DNA of 64,000 nt from Aquila chrysaetos chrysaetos (lineage: Eukaryota > Chordata > Aves > Accipitriformes > Accipitridae), in contig NC_044009.1 of the NCBI RefSeq assembly GCF_900496995.4, forward strand, positions 40,695,505 to 40,759,504, read 5' to 3'. The notes under the pieces are model-generated. The model ran no database searches. It was not told the origin of the DNA and saw only the letters and a program-made list of their open reading frames with translations. Below, in pieces: positions 29,901 through 41,400 of this stretch. A program made the translations under genes and the position numbers. How positions within the stretch are numbered: the stretch's first letter is position 1; every line of letters begins with the position of its first letter.

Positions 29901-31449
29901 TCTCAGAGGCCACGAAGTAGCTACAGTAGCACAGGTTACTGAGTCAGGGTCATGGCAAGGTGGAAAAAACACTTAAGTTCTTTCTGTTTCTTTTGTAATA
30001 CGGGATTTTTTCCCTAGAGTTTGCCAAAAGGGTAACTGCATCAATGGTAAGTAAAAACTCGATTGTGTCTTCTAGTAGTTAATTTCTTCTTCATGGTTCA
30101 AAACTGGCCCATACAGAAGCTGCAGAAGGAATCACCTTGGAAGTCCATGGTTTTGTAATCAGAACCTCCCTTTCAATTAGTCATATTATAGGGCTGTAAA
30201 TAAAATAATTCCATCAATACTATGGAACAGTCATGCTGCATTTGTATTAACATAAACAAGTGCTAATGTGCCATAGAGCTAATCTGATATGACAGTAATT
30301 GGCTGATGCCCAGCCATGGAGGCCCTGGAGCTACGCTTGCTCTCTCTTCTCTAAAAGAACTGTCCTCTGAAACACTGGAAAGGAAACAAACTGTGATACC
30401 ATATCTTGCCTGCCAGCAACGAACGATGCTTCTTGCAACTGCAGCACCAAGGTGTTTGGGGTTGGGGGGGATTGTTTGTTTTGAGGGGACTGTATTTGAA
30501 GTGGAACTTGACCTCCTACAAACTTACATATTAAGAAATCAGGATTTCCAGAACACCTTGTAAGACTAGACCAGACTCAGCAAGCACCCAATGGATATTA
30601 AACCCAGAAAAGCCATAAAAGCATTCCATCTCCTCCTTTACCTTCCCTCTGAGACTACTGGGAGCTGTACATCATCACCTAGTCTACAATAGGCTTTTCT
30701 TACACAGATGAAGCTTAAGAAGCTTAAAACTTTGTAAATGCTTTGAGGCTACCGTTGTTGCCTTGTGCAATGCTCTACGGACAGGGCAGCAAGACTTAAG
30801 TCTGAGACTGCAGCTGGGGTTCTCTGGTTAAAGGCCTTAAAGGAGATCAACATAAGCAATGCTTAAGGATGGGAACCAGATCTCAAACGCAGCCCATCTC
30901 CTGTCTGGGTCATGAAAGGAAGCGGACAGACTCAAAACCAGGCTAGATCAGGAGTCTTCTGGGTTACAGTCACAATAGGAACCACTTATTTTGCTTTTGG
31001 AAACATGCCCTTCAAAGAGAGTCTTAGTGAGGAGAGACCTGTCTCTTTTGGGAGGGACGCTGTCAAAGAATTCATAGCAGATATCTAGGCTTTCTGTATT
31101 TGGCTCACCAGCTCTGCGCATGCTTTTCTGTCTGGCTGTACAATGCCTTGCCTAATGCACTCTCATTCATGATGGAGCTCTTGGGTTCTACCCCAGTACA
31201 AACCAAAGAACAATCAGAGACTTGCTTTTATCAGAAACCATTCTTCTCAACAGTATTGCACTAAAGGCACATAATTTTTGGCAATATGCAAGAGCAGTGT
31301 CGCAAAATCCCAAAGCATACATGTCCTGTCAGTGCCCAAAACAGCTCCTGGAGCAGCCAGTAAAATTAAGGGAGAATTTCATTAGAGGAGGTGGGGAAGA
31401 ACACCCTAAACAGAGGATTTAGGATCTGTGAGATGATGGCTAGGTTCTG

Positions 31450-31570
31450 GATTTGACTTAAATCTTTCTAGGTCTCTGATCTGCTCCTCCATCTGTAAAA
31501 TGGGATCAATAAAACCTCCCCGACTTGCAGCAGGGCTCCCAGTCTTAATTGATGTCTATGAAGCATTCTG
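31450..31570 (+). repeat. MIR/CORE-SINE-like remnant
   Basis: Contains ctgctcctccatctgtaaaa and tgggatcaataaaacctccc, then a gatgtctatgaagcattctg segment resembling the 3' part of the element (atgtttgtaaagtgctttga). Confidence 0.6.
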
Positions 31571-32079
31571 AGAGCCATGAATGAAAGAAACCATTACCAA
31601 GCCCTCAGGCTTTACTATAATACCAACAAACAATGCAGAGTTGTTTATAATGCTTTTCAGTGCCACAATGACTAGGAAATGAGGGAAGGCAAAAGTGTAG
31701 ATGCACCCAGGCTGTTTTGCTGCAGCATAAATAAAAATGGTAGGAGCAGGTTTTATAGATCTCCCTCTGGGGAATTCTGTCATAGCTACTAATTTCAACA
31801 ATGCAGTAAAACTTCTACCTCTGTGGATTCAAACAGATGCCCTTGCTAACAGCTCAGGTATCACAACCTACTATGAATTTGGGAAAATGCATCCTGGAGT
31901 TGAAAACGTTATGAATCACATGGAAACAAATTAAGAAATGACTCACTTGCACCCCGCAGATTTAAAGAGCTAGGTGCTGCTCAGCTACCCCTTACGACAA
32001 TTAAACTCGGGCTAATACCGTACCACCACACAATATTCCACCTTGCATAGGACGAAAGCCCCCAGGCATCTAAAAGGCT

Positions 32080-33420
32080 CTAACCTGCCAATTTGCAAAG
32101 TTGCCTCTGCGGTTGCTGTTTTAGGACCCGGAGAGAAAAAGCCGGGGGGCTCACCCGAAGCCCTGCGCAGCGAGAGCAGCAGCCGCCTGCAGCCCGGGCG
32201 AACAATTTGCCCAGAGCAGAGCGGTTCAGCCCGCTCTTCTGCGCCAACAGGGGCCATCGCTAAGGGCTGCGAGTGAGGAGCTAGCAAATGCAAGCGGGTG
32301 GGGGGCATGCGGGAAACGAGCAGGTGTCAGCCGGGAAAGGTGTGGAAGGGTCTGGGAAGCGTGTGTGGCCCCCCCTCTCCCGCAGCGCTCCCCGGGCTGG
32401 GCGCGGAGCTAGCGGTCGTAACCCGAAGAGCCCCGCCGGGGCAGAAGCCCCTCCCCAGAGGGACCTGGGGAACGGAGACCCAACGGCCAAATAAATACAT
32501 GAAAGGCTGCGCCCGGTTCCGCCCCGAGAGAGGGGCAGAAGCCCGGCAGCGGCAGGGAGGCCACCGCCAGCCCCGCAGCCTTCCCCGCCGCGCAGCCATT
32601 TGCCTTTGTTGCGGCCCCGCGCCCGCAAGGTGCGGCGCCGGGGCCGGAGCCGGAGCCGGGGCTGGAGCCCGCGCGGGCCGCGGGTCGCTCTCCCCTGAGG
32701 AGAACGGCCCCCGCAGCGCGGCGGAGGGGAGCCGTCCTGCGGGAGCGGCTGCCGAGAGGGACCGCCCGCCGCCCGCACCTACCTACCTGCGGAGCCCTCC
32801 CGGGACGCGTCGCCTCCCGCCTTTGTTGTGCATGCCCCGGCAGCGCCGAGCCGCCGAGCCGCCGGCCCGCCGCCGCCCGCCCGTCCGTCCGTCCGCCCCC
32901 TCTGCGCCCGCCGAGCCGCAGCCAGGCCCCGGCTTAGCCCGTCGCCACGGCAACGGCGGGCGCGCGGCGGCGCGTGCGGCGCGGGTGGGGTAACGGTAAC
33001 GGCCGCGGGGCCCCGCCCGCCGCGCGCCCGGGCTTGGGGCGGGGGGGGGGGCGGCGGCTGAGGGGACAGAGCTGGGTGTCCCCCCGGGGCGTGAGGCGGG
33101 CGGGGGCCGGGAGGAGGCGGCCCCTCGGCCTCGGCTTTATGGGCACTTGACTTCGGTGAGGGCTGGGCGAGGGCTTGCGCTGCTGGAAGGGGAGAGGGTG
33201 GCAGCCCCGCCAGCCCCTCGCCGGAGCCGGCGGCACCGCGGCCAGGACGGAGAGGAGGAGGAGGAGGCGGCGGGTCGGCTCAGCAGCCACCCGCCCCGCT
33301 CCCCAGCCCTGCTCCCCTCCTTGCCTAGCGTGCCTGGCAGTTTCCGAGCTGGGCTGGGGTTAGCTCTCGCCTTCCTCTTACGCTGCTTGGGATCCTTCAT
33401 TTTCCATATCGCGTAGCTTT
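32080..33420. promoter_or_regulatory. CpG island, probable promoter of the neighbouring gene (GOLGB1 by synteny)
   Basis: About 1.3 kb of dense CpG and GC boxes (for example GGGGCGGGG-type runs near 33038-33052) amid AT-moderate flanks. It lies about 5 kb beyond the IQCB1 3' end. No recognisable coding exon lies beside it on either strand. The long open frames inside are composition-driven. In human the next gene past IQCB1 is GOLGB1 in the same orientation with a noncoding first exon. If conserved, transcription would run leftward from here and 1-32 kb would be upstream intron. I did not find GOLGB1 exon 2 text in the window, so this assignment is inference. Confidence 0.6.
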
Positions 33421-34235
33421 TCTTTAGATTGACCACCTCGGAAGTCCCTAATAGCTGGTCAGATTGGACGTCCTTTTGTCCTAAAGCAAGCGTGGCTCTG
33501 GTGACTTTCGTGACTATCTTCCTGTATCAGCCTTCACAGGCTTCTGCACGTGACAGGCAGTCTCGCTGGAACTGTAATAATAAAGAGAATAAAACCAAGG
33601 CGAGGGTAATGCCTCTGTTTTTCCCTGTTCCTGAGCAATAGCAATGAGTTGTATCCTGCATTTGCAACTATTTCATTTTAATTCGCCGTTCGTTTTAGGG
33701 GTAGCAGTGCCAGCTTGAACGCCTCTTTGCTTTCAGTCAGTCAGGACTTGGCAAACTTAATGGTTGCTTTGATTGTTTCTAGGATTAAGTGTCGCAGTTC
33801 ACTGGCTCTATCATGTAATGCTGGGTTGAGCTGGGTCTTACTATCCGTCTTGTATGTGTGTATGTTCATCTTGTTCCAAACAGGCAGGTTCTGGATTGGT
33901 GAGATGTGTTAAATGAAGTTTCCCTGATCAGAATTGCTCGCTTTCATAGGTTTTATTAAGTGATCAAGCATAGGTAAAGACATTGTTCCTGTTTGAGGAC
34001 GTAATTAAATAGAGAAGAACTAAATTCTGCAAAGAAAAGGTGAATTTGGAGAGAAATAAATAGCATGGCAACCCTGAGCTCTTTCTGCATGTTCAACATC
34101 TGATTATACAAATGTTTTTTCTTCCTGGGGCCTGTCAAACTCCCATTCCACTTTAGTAGAAAGCAATTTCAGTGGCACTGGGCTTACACAGCATCCTCCA
34201 CTGAAGGCTCTTAAATTACAAATGCAACATACGAA

Positions 34236-34345
34236 ACCTCCTCAGTAAGCCTCATCTGAGAGAGGAAAAGACAGAGGCAGAGACAGAATGTGCTCAAGGT
34301 CACAGAGGAGTTCTCTGGCACAGCTGGGAAAATTTGCCAGAGCTG
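34236..34345 (-). repeat. MIR/CORE-SINE-like remnant
   Basis: On the plus strand the order gaggaaaagacagaggcaga, gctcaaggtcacagagg and ggcacagctggg follows the reverse complement of the MIR consensus (gaggaaactgaggcacagag, cccaaggtcacac, ggcagagctggg). Old and diverged. Confidence 0.6.
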
Positions 34346-36139
34346 CGGTGTCCTGACCTTGGTCCTCACCTGCCAGACTTTGCCTTCCTGTCCTAAGGCA
34401 GCCGGAGTGAGCCCAGCCCTGCCTTCAGGGGATGGCAGGCACCTGTCCTTTAGTTCCCCTTGGTAAATCTGGGCCCATACATCACTCATTTAGTAAACAA
34501 TCTCTTTATCACAGAGTTTTTCACTGTACGCAAAGACGTCAGGAGGATGACTGGGTATTACTGTGCTATCAAGAAGGATGGTAAGGAGAACTTGGAGACC
34601 TATTGCGATGATCTTTGCAGCTCCCACTGCAAAGAGCTGCCTCCTTTTCTGATGCATGCCAATTTATAAATAGCCCCGATCCCGCTACTTGGAGAAAGCT
34701 TTCATTTCTCCTTGTACTTGATGTATGTGATACTCTGCAGTGGAGAGCAGATGTTTGTACCAGATTCTGCTCCCATGAAAATCAGCAGTAGAAGACTTGG
34801 AGGCGAGAGGTGAAATAGCATCAGGGTTATCCACTGTCCTCAGCTCAAAGCTCCTGTTACAGCCTGTCTGAAAGGCCAGGAGACGCCCTTGGACTTAGTA
34901 GCGTAGTCTCAAGCGCACGCCAGTGTCTCTGCTGGAGATCAGCATCCTGTTGTTTGCAGAGTCCAGTTACAGCTAAAGCTGAAAAAAAAGTCTATCTGTC
35001 TGCATAAACAGGAATTTTCCTCAATTGCAGGAGCCAGCAGAGGACACTGCTTTGTCTCTGGCTCTGAAAGGGCTGAGCATTCCTTTTTTGTTGTTCCTTT
35101 TGCTGCCTTCTTCCTGCTCCATGACTCTGGTGGCACCTTCAGCAGAAGAACAGTCACGGTCCCTTCCTTTTTATCCATATCCATCAAAGGATTTTCTTTT
35201 CCAGGTTGTTTGCTGCTGCCAAAGCTGTATCAATAATGCTCCTGTATAGCTTTACTTAAGAGAGGGAAGAAACAAAACCACATGACAAATTGGTCCAATT
35301 TATCACAGCAACAGAAACCTGCAATTCAGCTAAATCGCCCCCACAGGCCAGCTTAGACAGCGTCAATATTTAATGACCTGAGCACCGCTGCTTTTGCAGC
35401 TCCAGCTTCACCTCTGCCCCTCCTCACGTCAGAGTGTGCCCCCCCAGGTTTGTCACTCCCCCGGCGGGGGAGGGCACCCCTGCACTTCCTCCAGGGCAAG
35501 CAGGGTCTCTCTCCAGGCTGCCAGGGCAGGCCTGCTTGCTATCTGAAGTGGCACAGCCCAGACCTGCTGGGTACGACCAAATTCTGCCTCTTTTCCTACC
35601 TGGCTGGACTACCTGTGCAGCACATTTATGCCCGAGTAACAGCTCCCAGCTTTCTGGGTGTGCCTGTGGTCTGTGACAAGCAGACAAGCAGGAGCAGACT
35701 GGACCCATCTCAGCTCACAGCCTCTCCTACAGTCTTTTTTTGGGTGATTGTATAACCCAGACAGGACTGTTCACCTGGTAGCAGGCTGGAGGCAGCTTCC
35801 ATTCAGCTGTCTACATCTGTTCCCATTGTTCAGGCAGGAATATTTTATCCCAGAAGGAGCTGCAGTGAAATAAATTGCCAGCAACATGTCCTGCGTGTGG
35901 CGCAGGAGGACCTGAAAAGAGGATGAGCCAAGCTATGCCAAATCCCTCCCACCCGTGAGCAAAGGGGGGCAAGCAGGGGAGCACGGGGATCTCTTTTGCT
36001 GGGCCCAGACTCCAAGCTGGCCACAGCAACTGGCATCCAAGAGCATCTCCCAGCTCTGCCCCGGCATGCTGCAGTGGCTCCTTCCTGGCTTGCTCTGCCT
36101 GGGACAGTAACGGGAACAAGTGACAGGTTAGACGGTTAT

Positions 36140-36235
36140 ATATGGCCATAGGCATGTTCCCTCACGGCTCTCTTGCCTTGGTTTCCTCGGTCTGTAAAAT
36201 TGAGATGACTGAGATCTCCTGGTGACAAGCACAAA
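36140..36235 (+). repeat. MIR/CORE-SINE-like remnant
   Basis: Contains ttgccttggtttcctcggtc and tgtaaaattgagatgact, matching the MIR core (cctcagtttcctcatctgta then aaatggggataa). Confidence 0.6.
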
Positions 36236-38210
36236 GTAAGAAGAGGCATTTTTATTTATCAGGGCAGTGGTGGGGCGGGGGACTTTGCACTGCCGAGCTG
36301 GTAATAAACCACCCAGCAACTTAAATTCCTCCAGCAAGACTGCACCTTCCACCAGGCTCTCTGTTCACTTCAAAACCCCCATTATTCAGCAAATTGCATA
36401 TTCCAAAGGGGGAGTTCATTATCCACTCCAATGGCAGTGAGTGGCAGACGCCATTACGATAAATGGCTTTTTGGTAAGATGGCTCTATAATGCCCTTGGT
36501 ATTTAACACTGGCCAGGGGTGCTCATCTCTTTACATAAAATACATTAAGCAAAGCACCTTTCTGAACATCCCTCTGCGCTAAAGAGCTGTTATAATGAGG
36601 GTGATTGGGAATAAACATAACAGCAGAGGCTGCCATCTCAAAATAGTTGGGTCAGTGGCTGCACAGCAGAGAGGACTATGATGTGCACAGAGGACTCACG
36701 TATTTGCGAGGGAACAGCTGGCTTGCTGCAGTTCATCCAGAGACACTGAGCCTTTTCCAGCACCAGAGCTTGGCAGCTGCTGGGGGGTAGCTTCTATCCC
36801 CTGGAGCGCTTGGTGACTGTCCCCCAGCCCCTCCACTCTGGTGGTTGTAGGGCACCTGTGTTGTTATGGGCATGGCCTAAAACTAATAGCAGGGCTGTGC
36901 AGAACAATATGTAACCCAACGGACACATGCAAGTGCCCTGTCAAATAGTTAATGGATTGTTCCACCAGTTAACTCTCCAAGAAAGGAGCTGAGAGCCAAT
37001 TCAGTGCCTTCCAAATCACAGTTCTGCTAAAAAAATTAACATAGAGCACAGCTCTTCCTCTTGGCAGCTGTCCAGTTATTAATTTCAATGTATCAGCTGC
37101 ATCTGAATGGGCTTGGGCTTCTGCCCACTATTTCTATTTATTTGTTTTCCATTCATCTCCACTAAAATTAAAAATCAAAACCTTCTAGAAAGAATGGAAA
37201 ACAAACATGCTGAACCAGTACTGCTGCCCACATAAAACTAGCAGAATTCACTGCACTTTCTCCTTGTCTGCAGTGAGGTAAGATCCAATTCTTAAGACTC
37301 TCTGGGCCTTTCACCTAAAAACGAGTGCAGGCACTTACAGCACTAGCTGCGGCCTTGAGTTCTCCTCGCTTTCTAAGCACATCAGTAAGCAGCAGCCTTC
37401 AGCCCTTGACTGTAGGTTTTTACTGTGTACTGGGTCATAGTGACTGCAGAGGCCCTGTGCTAGAGACCTTTCTGGATTAAACAGCATCTGCATGGTTTAA
37501 GAAGACAGAGCTGATGGTCCAGATGGTCACACTGAGGCTACAATCCCATGTAACAGTTTGGACTGTGCCCATGTTACAATGCACTGCATTGGCTGTGGAA
37601 AGAACTGCATGCTTTTAAAGGAAAACACATATAATCCAAGAATATTGGCATTTTTTTTCCTCCCCTTGCTTTTTCCCTTGTTGCTATCAAGCAGCTGGTG
37701 TAGGTTCCTCAGGCCAAGCTTTGCCTGTGCTAACAGGAGTTAGCTGTTCTACCCTGCCATAAGCACACAGCCTGCCTAGTGCTTGCTTGACTTCTTATTG
37801 GTGTCTTGGTTTGTTCTGGACCCTTCTTTATCTCAAAGTACATCACCTGATAAAATGTTTTGCTATAAAATCCCAGGCTTTTACAATGGCATGATTCTTT
37901 ACGCATCTGAGTGTTAATAAGAACTGAAAAGCCAAAGGTTATGAACTTACTTTTAAAGTGACACAAATTACAAAATATCCTCATTTACAACTACAGTATT
38001 TAAATCTTACTTGCAACAGCACAATCAATAGGATCTAACTGTTGATGTACAGAAGAGTTTCTTAATAAGTAAAATGCACTAAAATAAGGCTTTGGTCTTT
38101 TTCAGTACTTTGTCTTACAATTCCAGTGTTTTCCTTCCTTAAAAACACATGCAAGTGAATGCATAGTGCGAGGTAAGTCTAGTTGAGTAAGAAATTCTTC
38201 TGCCTGTTAC

Positions 38211-38440
38211 CTAAAAGGATTTCCTTCCACCAATAAATAGAGTTCCCAGTTCTGCATTTAGGGCATCATCAGGAATGACATCATCCTCCATAAACTCATC
38301 TCCAAGCTTCTTCCACCATGGCCAGCGAGTGTATTTCAGCATAGTGTTGTGGGATTGTCTTGCCTTGGTAGCTACAGGGATTGATCGACTCATAAAGATA
38401 TCAAGATCTTTTTCTGTGGTCTTTGCTAACCCTGGAGCAC
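38211..38440 (-). CDS. IQCB1: IQCB1 last coding exon 13 with stop (residues 527-602)
   Basis: Encodes APGLAKTTEKDLDIFMSRSI, then KYTRWPWWKKLGDEF and the terminal LNAELGTLFIGGRKSF, ending in TAG at 38211. The acceptor is CTTACAG. No canonical AATAAA is visible on this strand in the next several hundred bases. One (TTTATT on plus) appears near 37137, so the 3' UTR may be about 1 kb or use a variant signal. Confidence 0.96.
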
Positions 38441-41400
38441 CTGTAAGAACAATGAGAAGAGTTTTCTGTATTTTGTTTGCAGTTTTATGAGTATTTCAAA
38501 CAAAAAAAGAAGGAGCACTACCCTCCCACTTCCCACTGTCCTAGGTCACTCCTTTCCCCATGCTGGCATTACAATTTTATGGCTGCATGATAAACCTGAT
38601 TGGAGAAGCAATCCAAATCAAGGCTAATCTGAAAAAATAAATACATAATGTGGGAGGGAGAAGAAGAGGGGAAAGCAGGACTACTTCATTCAGGTGCAGT
38701 GGTGGCACCCAGCAAAATGACTTCTTGTGAAACTATGACCTAAGAGAAAGAAGAGCTCCTGGTCACTACTGCTGGATCAGCGCTCCTGACACAGGGTGAC
38801 ATCACCATAGTGTTTCCACCACTCTGACACAGCAGCACTGTGTATTCCCTGCCTGGGGGATCCAGCACAGTGTAAGAGTGTGCTACTGATCTGCCTGTTC
38901 AGGGAGCGATGAGCTGCAATGACACAGCACGTGACAGACTAAATAATGGAATTCAGTAACTTGCTGAATTTTGTCTGGGTTGGGTGCTCTCTGGTGGCTG
39001 CAGTTTGCTTTTCTCGCTCTTTCACTCCAGGCTACTTGTCTGGAATTAAGATAGCATAATAGTGAATTCCGTTTCAAATAAAGCCAGGCCAGAGAAAATG
39101 AAAACATGACTTGGAATTCATACCTCAAAGATTTCTCTCTTTATCTGGAAGAGGTGAGAGCACTTCAACCAGTGGGTTACTTACAACACAAGAAAACAGA
39201 ACAAAGCAAAACAAGTGCATAGGAAGAGATTGTGCGAGATCCCCTTCTTAGAAATTTTAATGCCTTTTACAGGGTGATTGCTTTTCTTGTGAATGTATCA
39301 GAGCAAGACTTTTAGTAGAATAAGATGCTCCTTGAAAAGCAGGTGTGTATACTTAACCTATAGCAATACTCAGATAATCTTTAACAAAGCCTGAATCTCA
39401 AGATAAGGCATATGGCAAAAGAAGAAAGATATTTCAGATTTGAAATGCGGCTTTACCACTGTTCCCTCTAATTTTGTCTCTAAATTAGTTTAATCCAAAT
39501 GGTAATCAAAACTATGACCAGAGCAGACACATACTCATTAGCAGCTCCACATCGGTGTTGACCTGAGCCAGTAAGGCCTCTCTTCGCTGCGCTGCTCTCT
39601 GATCCAGTCTGCTCCTCAGCAGGAACTGTGCCAGCTTTTCCTGGGCTTGCATATGTAATTCTTTACTCATTTCTTCTGACATTTGGGAAGCCTGGAGGAA
39701 AATAACAGTTTATTACCATTAGGAGCTAGTTATTTTAAATCTTTTGGGGGCAGAATAATGTCTAAACAAGGAATGCAAATGCTGTTCTTGTTAACTTAAT
39801 AATTTTGCTTCCTCTGCAGCCCTCTCCAAAGCTATCCATCATCGAGTATATAAATTTTCCAATTACAGTTTGCTTTGACCCTTTTTATTAGATTAATGGT
39901 TAAAATCCCCAATTTCCTAGTGCCTTGCTGTCAAACAAGCAGGGTTAATATATGCATACCTCACATGGATTATCTTGATCAGAATTTATGAAGCTGAATA
40001 TATTTCATCCCTACAGTATTTTATGTTGCATCATTAATGCAAATTATGAAATGACTAAGAAACAGACCGGATGCAATTTGATGTAGTCATCCACCTTCTG
40101 CTGCAAAGCTAGTCTCTGCTCATCAGTCAGTCCCTTGGGATCTTTCCAACGAGAGAGAAGTCTCCTCCTTCTTCGTTTTTCCAAGAATTTACAAGCCTTT
40201 GTAAAGAACATATGAGAATATGACAATCACAGGCAGGGAGTTTGTCTTCTTGCTTTGTTTGTAATCAATCAGTGAAAGAAGAATGTTTCAGTACTGCATC
40301 TGTTAAAGTGTAAATTTAGCTATGATGCTGAAAAGGCAACATACAACGGTCAGCATGAATACTAAATAGTAAGTAAGAACTCTCATAATACATTACTGAC
40401 TCATCTGTAGTATGGTGAAATTCCAACCTTAGGTGTCAAAGAAGTAGCTCTTGTAGTTTAGTTACAGGACTGTATTAGGCTTTGTAACCTATGCAAGGTT
40501 TAACCTGTCTAAGCGCCTTGTGGCTCTAGACTATCATCCTCCAAATAATTTTTTAATAAATTATGGCTACATCGACAGTAAGAGAATAAACAGAGCTTTT
40601 TGAGGGATTGCAATAATCCACTCAGTCCTGTCTAATGTTAGAATAAAGTATATATACTTACTGCTCTCTGAATGACAACAGCTGCTTTATACTCCTTAAG
40701 AGATTGTTTCTGTTGATGAAAATTTCTTCTTGCTCTATACCCTCGCCAGAATCTCTGGATAGTTAATGCTGATTTCCCTTCCATTTCCTCCATGTACTTA
40801 TTTACCTGACCTACAAATTTTACAAAAAATCCAGTTATAAGACTGTGGGTTTGGATCTCTTAACAATTTACATTTTTAATCCTCAAACTAGATAGTACCA
40901 AAAAAGTTTGGGTGCCATCAGTTAAAACCCCCCCTTCCTCCAAGGTCCGCTAGCTGTGGGCCACGTCTCAGAGACTTGTAGCTGCAATGGAGCTTTGTAA
41001 CACAAGAAAACTTGGTTTCCCTTTCTCCTGCACCATTTTGAAAGCAGCAGATCTTGATCAGTAGTTACTGAGCCCTTGTAGAACCAGCATGTTCTCTGTC
41101 AGATAATTGGGTCAGGAGAAGAGACAGTAAGACTACAGTGCAAACAGATATGCAAGATTAGGAAATATATTTGGGGAAACTATTCTTAAGGAGACCCAGA
41201 CAGTTTAATCTTCTGATATAGTTTAATATAAATCATACTGGCATGGATTATTTCCAGTAAGGCCAGCTGTCGCTCATGGAAGAGTCTCATGGCCCTCTGT
41301 CTCTGAAGTTGCATTTGCAGTTTTAGAGCCTCATCTTCCTTCTGTTTTTTTAAATGCTGCAGCTCCTGTTGCCGTTTAGCTCTGCAATACACAAATACAT

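Larger units (their letters stand above)
20301..32079. other. No gene recognised
   Basis: Apart from the low-complexity tracts and the MIR-like remnant listed separately, nothing is supported. Two small hairpins sit at about 22622-22719. The only gene-like hint is position: the stretch lies downstream of a leftward reading of the 32-33 kb CpG island. Confidence 0.55.
33421..38210. other. IQCB1 3' flank to CpG island: no gene recognised
   Basis: Includes the unresolved IQCB1 3' UTR and two MIR-like remnants. Otherwise unique non-coding sequence. Open frames here are short and match nothing I know. Confidence 0.7.

Noticed and set aside
1-32079. Coding exons of GOLGB1
   Set aside because: I looked for the N-terminal giantin exon and the very long coiled-coil exon. 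Neither is visible, so at most noncoding GOLGB1 sequence is here.
32298-32993. 231-codon plus-strand open frame
   Set aside because: GC-rich CpG-island composition (Ala/Gly/Pro/Arg) removes stop codons by chance. Overlapping long frames exist on the other strand too.
32934-33290. Minus-strand open frame starting MAAEPTRRLLLLLSVLAAV, which looks like a signal peptide
   Set aside because: The leucines come from a CTC repeat in the CpG island. The remainder is proline/arginine-rich low complexity, no donor follows the putative signal, and no known neighbour gene has such a start.
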